In this document: positions 59,057 to 64,000 of the stretch, one piece after another
Layout: every line of letters starts with the position of its first letter
Numbering within the stretch: position 1 is the first letter of the stretch
Assembly (NCBI RefSeq): GCF_014646215.1
Contig: NZ_BMNA01000004.1
Location: forward strand, 524,125-588,124
DNA: 64,000 nucleotides
Source of the DNA: Nakamurella endophytica
Lineage (GTDB): Bacteria > Actinomycetota > Actinomycetes > Mycobacteriales > Nakamurellaceae
Direction: 5' to 3'
Notes under the pieces: generated by a model
The model's input: only the letters and a program-made list of their open reading frames with translations
Databases searched by the model: none
What the model was told of the DNA's origin: nothing
Program-made: the position numbers and the translations under genes

Positions 59057-60028
59057 TCAGCGGTGCTCGATCAGGTACCGCGCCGTCCTGGAGTCGGTCA
59101 CCAGACAGTTGACCCACCCGCCGAGCAGGGCCGCGCGGATCGACCGGTACTTGGCCGGACCACCGGCGACACCCAGTCGGCGCTCGGCCCGGCGCACCTG
59201 CTCCAGGGTCGCCCCGACCACCAGCTCGTCCAGCTCGGTCACCACCGGCGAACCGTCCTCGGCGATGAACCGCAGGTTGATCTCGGCGACCGCGCCGGCC
59301 GCCCGCGCCCGCTCGAACTGCTCGGCGGTGAAGAAGTTCTCGCCGCCCTGCAGCGGGGGGACGATCCGCCCGGCACCGATCCCGACGAGCGCCAGCTCGA
59401 CCTGGTCGAGCATCCGCAGCGCTTCCCGCGCGTGCGGGTTGTGCTCGAGCAGCGTCCGCCGCACCTCGGGGCTCGGGGTCACCCCGGGAATGCGCAGGAA
59501 CATCGGCGAGGCACCCGTCAGGTGCGCCAGCTGCTGAGTCACCTGCGCCGCCTCGTGCTGCAGTCGCGGCGGGCCGACGTCGCCGAGCATCTCCACCACG
59601 GTGCGCGCCGTCGACGTCCGCACCGGCTGCAGGCTGCGGACGGTCTCGCCCAGCGAGCGGCTCCACGAGGTCAACCCGATGACCTCGGCGTCCAGCGGCG
59701 ACGACTGCAGGTGCAGCGCCAGCAGCTGGCCGAGCTCCCGCACCAGCTGCGCGTCGTCGGCGGTGTCCCCGAGGTCGTAGACGTGCGCCTCGCGCAGGCC
59801 GTAGGCGGACTCGAGCTCGCTCTCCAGGACCGAATGCGCCGAGTCCGGCAGCACCACGATGGTGCGCACGATGCCCATGGACACGGCCTGGTCGAGCAGG
59901 CGGGACACCCGCGACTGGGAGATCCCCAGCCGCTCCGCGATCGCGCTCTGCCGCATGTTCTTCGTGTGGTACAGCCAGGCCACCGTCGTGACCAGCCGCT
60001 CCACCTCGGTGTCGCGGACCCGAGCCAC
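59057..60028 (-). CDS. SorC/DeoR-type sugar-binding transcriptional regulator
   Basis: A 323-residue SorC-family regulator. The N-terminal helix-turn-helix is MRQSAIAERLGISQSRVSRLLDQAVSMGIVR. The C-terminal sugar-phosphate-binding domain has VIGLTSWSRSLGETV, GVTPSPEVRRTLLE, VGIGAGRI, GAVAEINLRFI and GGPAKYRSIRAALLGG. It is divergent from a sugar ABC operon, and a 25-bp inverted repeat lies between them. GTG at 60028 has GGAAGGGG 8 bases upstream. Probably represses the importer until bound by a phosphorylated sugar. Confidence 0.9.
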   Translation of the reverse strand: MARVRDTEVERLVTTVAWLYHTKNMRQSAIAERLGISQSRVSRLLDQAVSMGIVRTIVVLPDSAHSVLESELESAYGLREAHVYDLGDTADDAQLVRELGQLLALHLQSSPLDAEVIGLTSWSRSLGETVRSLQPVRTSTARTVVEMLGDVGPPRLQHEAAQVTQQLAHLTGASPMFLRIPGVTPSPEVRRTLLEHNPHAREALRMLDQVELALVGIGAGRIVPPLQGGENFFTAEQFERARAAGAVAEINLRFIAEDGSPVVTELDELVVGATLEQVRRAERRLGVAGGPAKYRSIRAALLGGWVNCLVTDSRTARYLIEHR

Positions 60029-60115
60029 CGGCCCACCCCTTCCGTCGCCGACCTGCACGCCGCCCCACCGGGATGGTGGGCGCACCGCGGTCCGACTGTC
60101 CAGTTCCCGCAGGGC

Positions 60116-60143
60116 TTGACACTCCGGCCACATCCGCCATACT
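60116..60143 (+). promoter_or_regulatory. Promoter of the second sugar ABC operon
   Basis: A consensus TTGACA (60116-60121), 16 bases, then CATACT (60138-60143). It is directly followed by the SorC-type inverted repeat, which would cover the start site. Confidence 0.65.
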
Positions 60144-60157
60144 TCTCAGCGAGCAGG

Positions 60158-60182
60158 TAGACATGCTAGCTCTGCATATCTA
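60158..60182. promoter_or_regulatory. SorC-type operator, 25-bp inverted repeat
   Basis: TAGACATGC, 7 bases, GCATATCTA: the arms match in 8 of 9 positions. It lies 45 bases before the SBP start, just downstream of the promoter, where a bound repressor would block elongation. Confidence 0.6.
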
Positions 60183-60227
60183 TTCCCCACAAGCGTCGCA
60201 CCGCAGCGGCGCACCCGAGGAGAGGCA

Positions 60228-61388
60228 ATGGCAGCCTTCAGGACCCGCCGGTGGACTGCGACGATCGCCGCCGTCGCGGCGCTGGCCGTGACGGTGACCG
60301 GATGTGGAAGCTCGAGCTCGAGCGGCGGATCCTCCTCGTCGTCGTCGAGCAGCTCGACTAGCTCGAGCTCGGCCGCCAGCAGTTCCGCCGGCGAGTCGGG
60401 CGCAGCCACGGCCAGCTCCGCGAGCGCCGGCGCCTCGTCGGGCAGCGGCTCCACCAGCGGCTCGGGAGCCGCCGGTGGCCCGGACCTGACCCTGCCGACC
60501 GGCGACTTCTCCAAGTACACAATCGGAATCTCTGTCGCGGACCAGAAGTCGCTGTTCTACATCGCAGCCGTGGACGGCATGAAGAAGGCGGCCGACGCCG
60601 CCGGCGTCAAGGTGGTCGTCGAGTCCGCGGACAACGACGCAAAGAAGCAGGTGAACCAGGTCAACGACCTGATCACCCAGAACGTCAACGCGCTGATCTT
60701 CATCGCGCAGGACGCCACCTCGGCGCTGGCCGGGGTCAAGGCGGCCAACAACGCCAACATCCCGGTGATCGCCGTGGACGAGAAGCCCGAGAGCGGCGAC
60801 GGCAAGCTGGCCACGTACATCGCCACCGACAGTGTCAAGGCCTCCCACGACCTCGCCACGTGGATGTTCAAGCAGATCGGCGGCTCGGGCGAGATCGGCC
60901 TGCTGACCGGCGTGCTCGGCGCCACCGCACAGGTGCAACGAACCCAGGGCTTCGAGGACGCGCTGAAGGAGAACCCGGGCATCAAGGTGGTTGCCACCGA
61001 GACCGCCAACTGGGACGAGACCCAGGCGTACAAGAAGGTGCAGACCATGCTGCAGGGCAACCCCGACATCAAGGCGGTCTTCGGCGAGTCCGACGCCATG
61101 GGTCTGGGTGCGGCCAAGGCCGCCAAGGACCAGGGCAAGACCATCGTCTCGGTCGGCATCGACGGGTTCCCGACGATGGTCGCCGCCATCAAGTCCGGCC
61201 TGACGCAGGCCACGCAGGCCCAGATCCCCTACCAGATGGGCCAGCTGGCGGTGAAGGACTCCCTGCTGATCGTCACCGGCCAGGCCTCACAGGTTCCGGC
61301 GGAGCAGTACCAGAACACCGTGCTGGTCACGAAGGACAACGCGGCGACCGTGGACACCACGCTCTTCTACGGCCCGAACGTCCGCTGA
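60228..61388 (+). CDS. Ribose-type sugar ABC transporter substrate-binding lipoprotein (second system)
   Basis: A 386-residue lipoprotein. Lipobox VTGC (Cys26) follows the hydrophobic signal. A Ser-rich linker of about 55 residues (Ser runs, then Ala/Gly/Ser) leads to the binding domain, which starts at TIGISVADQKSLFY. IFIAQDATSALAGVKAAN, PVIAVDEKPES, ATAQVQRTQGFEDAL and VGIDGFPTMVAAIKSG are Peripla_BP_4 features of the ribose group. GAGGAGAGG precedes the ATG. Controlled by the TTGACA promoter and SorC-type operator upstream. Ligand unknown. Confidence 0.9.
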   Translation: MAAFRTRRWTATIAAVAALAVTVTGCGSSSSSGGSSSSSSSSSTSSSSAASSSAGESGAATASSASAGASSGSGSTSGSGAAGGPDLTLPTGDFSKYTIGISVADQKSLFYIAAVDGMKKAADAAGVKVVVESADNDAKKQVNQVNDLITQNVNALIFIAQDATSALAGVKAANNANIPVIAVDEKPESGDGKLATYIATDSVKASHDLATWMFKQIGGSGEIGLLTGVLGATAQVQRTQGFEDALKENPGIKVVATETANWDETQAYKKVQTMLQGNPDIKAVFGESDAMGLGAAKAAKDQGKTIVSVGIDGFPTMVAAIKSGLTQATQAQIPYQMGQLAVKDSLLIVTGQASQVPAEQYQNTVLVTKDNAATVDTTLFYGPNVR

Positions 61389-61393
61389 CGACC

Positions 61394-61430
61394 CCGGCCG
61401 TCCGGCGCGTGACACGCACCGGGCGGCCGG
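61394..61430 (+). terminator. Hairpin after the second SBP gene
   Basis: CCGGCCGTCCGG (61394-61405) pairs with CCGGGCGGCCGG (61419-61430), one G-U pair, only 5 bases after the stop. It probably attenuates or stabilises so that the SBP is made in excess over the downstream transporter parts. Confidence 0.55.
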
Positions 61431-61518
61431 GAACCCCGGGGGACACCGTTGCCGGCGCCCATCCGCGGGCAGGCGGACCGCCCTGCTCCCGACTGATTCT
61501 CGACGAGGAGAAGCGACG

Positions 61519-63057
<1,539 letters not shown>

Positions 63058-63125
63058 CACATGCCCCCAGCGACCGCCCTGCGGCCCCGTCCCGACCACT
63101 CGATCCGCCGGAGGAGTACACCGGA

Positions 63126-64000
63126 ATGAGCACACCGGATCTGCGCAAGTCCGACAGCACCACGTCCAGCCCGGTACCTGCACCGTCGCCGGTCGACGCC
63201 CCGGCCCGCACCCGTGCGGGCACACTCGTCCTGGGTCGGCTGCGCGCGCTGGGCGGCCCGCTGGCCGGCCTGATCCTGCTCGTCATCCTGCTGAGCGTCC
63301 TGTCGCCGTACTTCCTTCGGGCCCAGAACCTGTCGAACATCATCTCGCAGGTGTCCGACATCGGCATCATGGCGGCGGGTGCCACGTTGGTCATCCTGGT
63401 CGGCGGCATCGACCTGTCGGTGGCAGCCGTTCTGGCACTGACCATGATGTTCAGCGCCTGGCTCTTCGCGAACGTGCACCTGCCGTGGGGGTTGTCGATG
63501 ATCCTCGGCCTGGCCATGGGAGCGCTCATCGGCCTGATCAACGGCATCCTCACCACCTACGGCCGGGTCCAGGCCTTCGTGGCCACCCTGGCCACCATGT
63601 CGGCGGCGTCCGGGTTCACGCTGTTCATCACCGACGGGAACACCATCAACGGCTTCCCGAGCTGGTTCGACAAGTTCTTCAATCTCAAGCCGGGCGGCAT
63701 CCCGCTCGTCGGGATCCTCTTGGTGGTCGTCTACCTGGTCATCGGATTCTGGCTCAAGTACCGGCCCGGGGGTCGGGCGTTGTACGCCATCGGCGGCAAC
63801 GAGGAGGTCGCGCGGCTCTCGGGTCTGCCGGTGAAGTGGTCCAAGACTCGCGTCTACATGATCGCCGGCGCGCTGGCGGCGGTCGCCGGATGGATCGACA
63901 TCGCCCAGCTGGATTCCGCGGCCCCGACGGCCGGCACCGGCTACCTGCTCAACGTCATCGCCGTGGTGGTCATCGGCGGCGCGAGCCTGGCCGGTGGCGT
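63126..64000 (+). CDS. Sugar ABC transporter permease (RbsC-like), cut by the window end
   Basis: The frame is open to the last base, giving 291 residues of a permease of about 330-350. After a 33-residue soluble start, helices follow. GATLVILVGGIDLSVAAVLAL is the family motif, and GIRLSGLPVKWSK-like EEVARLSGLPVKWSK is the coupling loop. GGASLAGG at the end is the typical final-third sequence. ATG at 63126 has GGAGGAG 9 bases upstream. It completes the SBP-ATPase-permease order. Confidence 0.9.
   Translation, partial: MSTPDLRKSDSTTSSPVPAPSPVDAPARTRAGTLVLGRLRALGGPLAGLILLVILLSVLSPYFLRAQNLSNIISQVSDIGIMAAGATLVILVGGIDLSVAAVLALTMMFSAWLFANVHLPWGLSMILGLAMGALIGLINGILTTYGRVQAFVATLATMSAASGFTLFITDGNTINGFPSWFDKFFNLKPGGIPLVGILLVVVYLVIGFWLKYRPGGRALYAIGGNEEVARLSGLPVKWSKTRVYMIAGALAAVAGWIDIAQLDSAAPTAGTGYLLNVIAVVVIGGASLAGG

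Overview
This window is very GC-rich and carries many GTG starts, 4-base ATGA/GTGA stop-start overlaps, TANNNT boxes about 6-7 bases before some start codons (leaderless-type promoters), an LPxTG wall-anchored protein, a SAM-IV-type riboswitch and a mycobacterial-type GH15 trehalase homologue. Together these indicate a high-GC Gram-positive actinobacterium, possibly a Nakamurella-like or Frankiales-type genus. The genus is a guess from gene style; no rRNA is present.

Layout. 1-5.9 kb holds housekeeping genes: the end of a DEAD-box helicase, a 3-hydroxyisobutyryl-CoA hydrolase, DUF421 and PASTA proteins, a sugar porter, TrmL and a DUF427 protein. 6.1-16.5 kb is one giant gene for a secreted, LPNTG-anchored protein with about 22 DUF11-type repeats. 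16.6-20.2 kb has a methyltransferase with a tandem-repeat insert, a tRNA-Phe/Asp/Glu cluster, and a SAM-IV-type riboswitch in front of a class-V aminotransferase. 20.4-31.4 kb has a MarR/DHA2 efflux pair, a ketopantoate-reductase-family gene preceded by a 10-bp tandem repeat, a second DHA2 pump divergent from a CsbD gene, a GH15 enzyme, an SDR and a RecQ-family helicase.

31.4-49.9 kb is an inducible catabolic cluster. One minus-strand operon encodes a HisD-family dehydrogenase, a ribose-type ABC importer, a double SnoaL/NTF2 protein and a nitrilase-family amidase. A second encodes a bicupin, a second HisD paralogue, an SDR and an aldolase-alpha/beta-hydrolase fusion. A plus-strand operon encodes an FGGY kinase and two FAD oxidoreductases (GlpA- and GlpB-like). 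A LysR and a LacI regulator sit at the divergent points. The same AT-rich palindrome, ATACGTAT, occurs at the start of all three transcription units and nowhere else that I noticed, so the LacI protein probably controls them as one regulon. The substrate is probably a sugar acid, polyol or related carbohydrate, but it cannot be read from the sequence.

49.95-56.4 kb is a 6.3-kb genomic island inserted in the 3' end of a tRNA-Lys gene. It is bounded by a perfect 43-bp direct repeat (49993-50035 and 56323-56365). It carries a GIY-YIG protein, a truncated IS3-type transposase and a 1376-residue SF1 helicase fused to a Vsr-like nuclease domain, with no visible integrase. This is the best candidate for an uncharacterised, probably defence-related, mobile system. 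From 56.4 kb to the end come a PdxI-like reductase with a divergent XRE regulator, a phosphoribosyltransferase, and a second ribose-type ABC importer (SBP, double ATPase, permease cut by the window edge) divergent from a SorC/DeoR-type regulator with a clear 25-bp operator.
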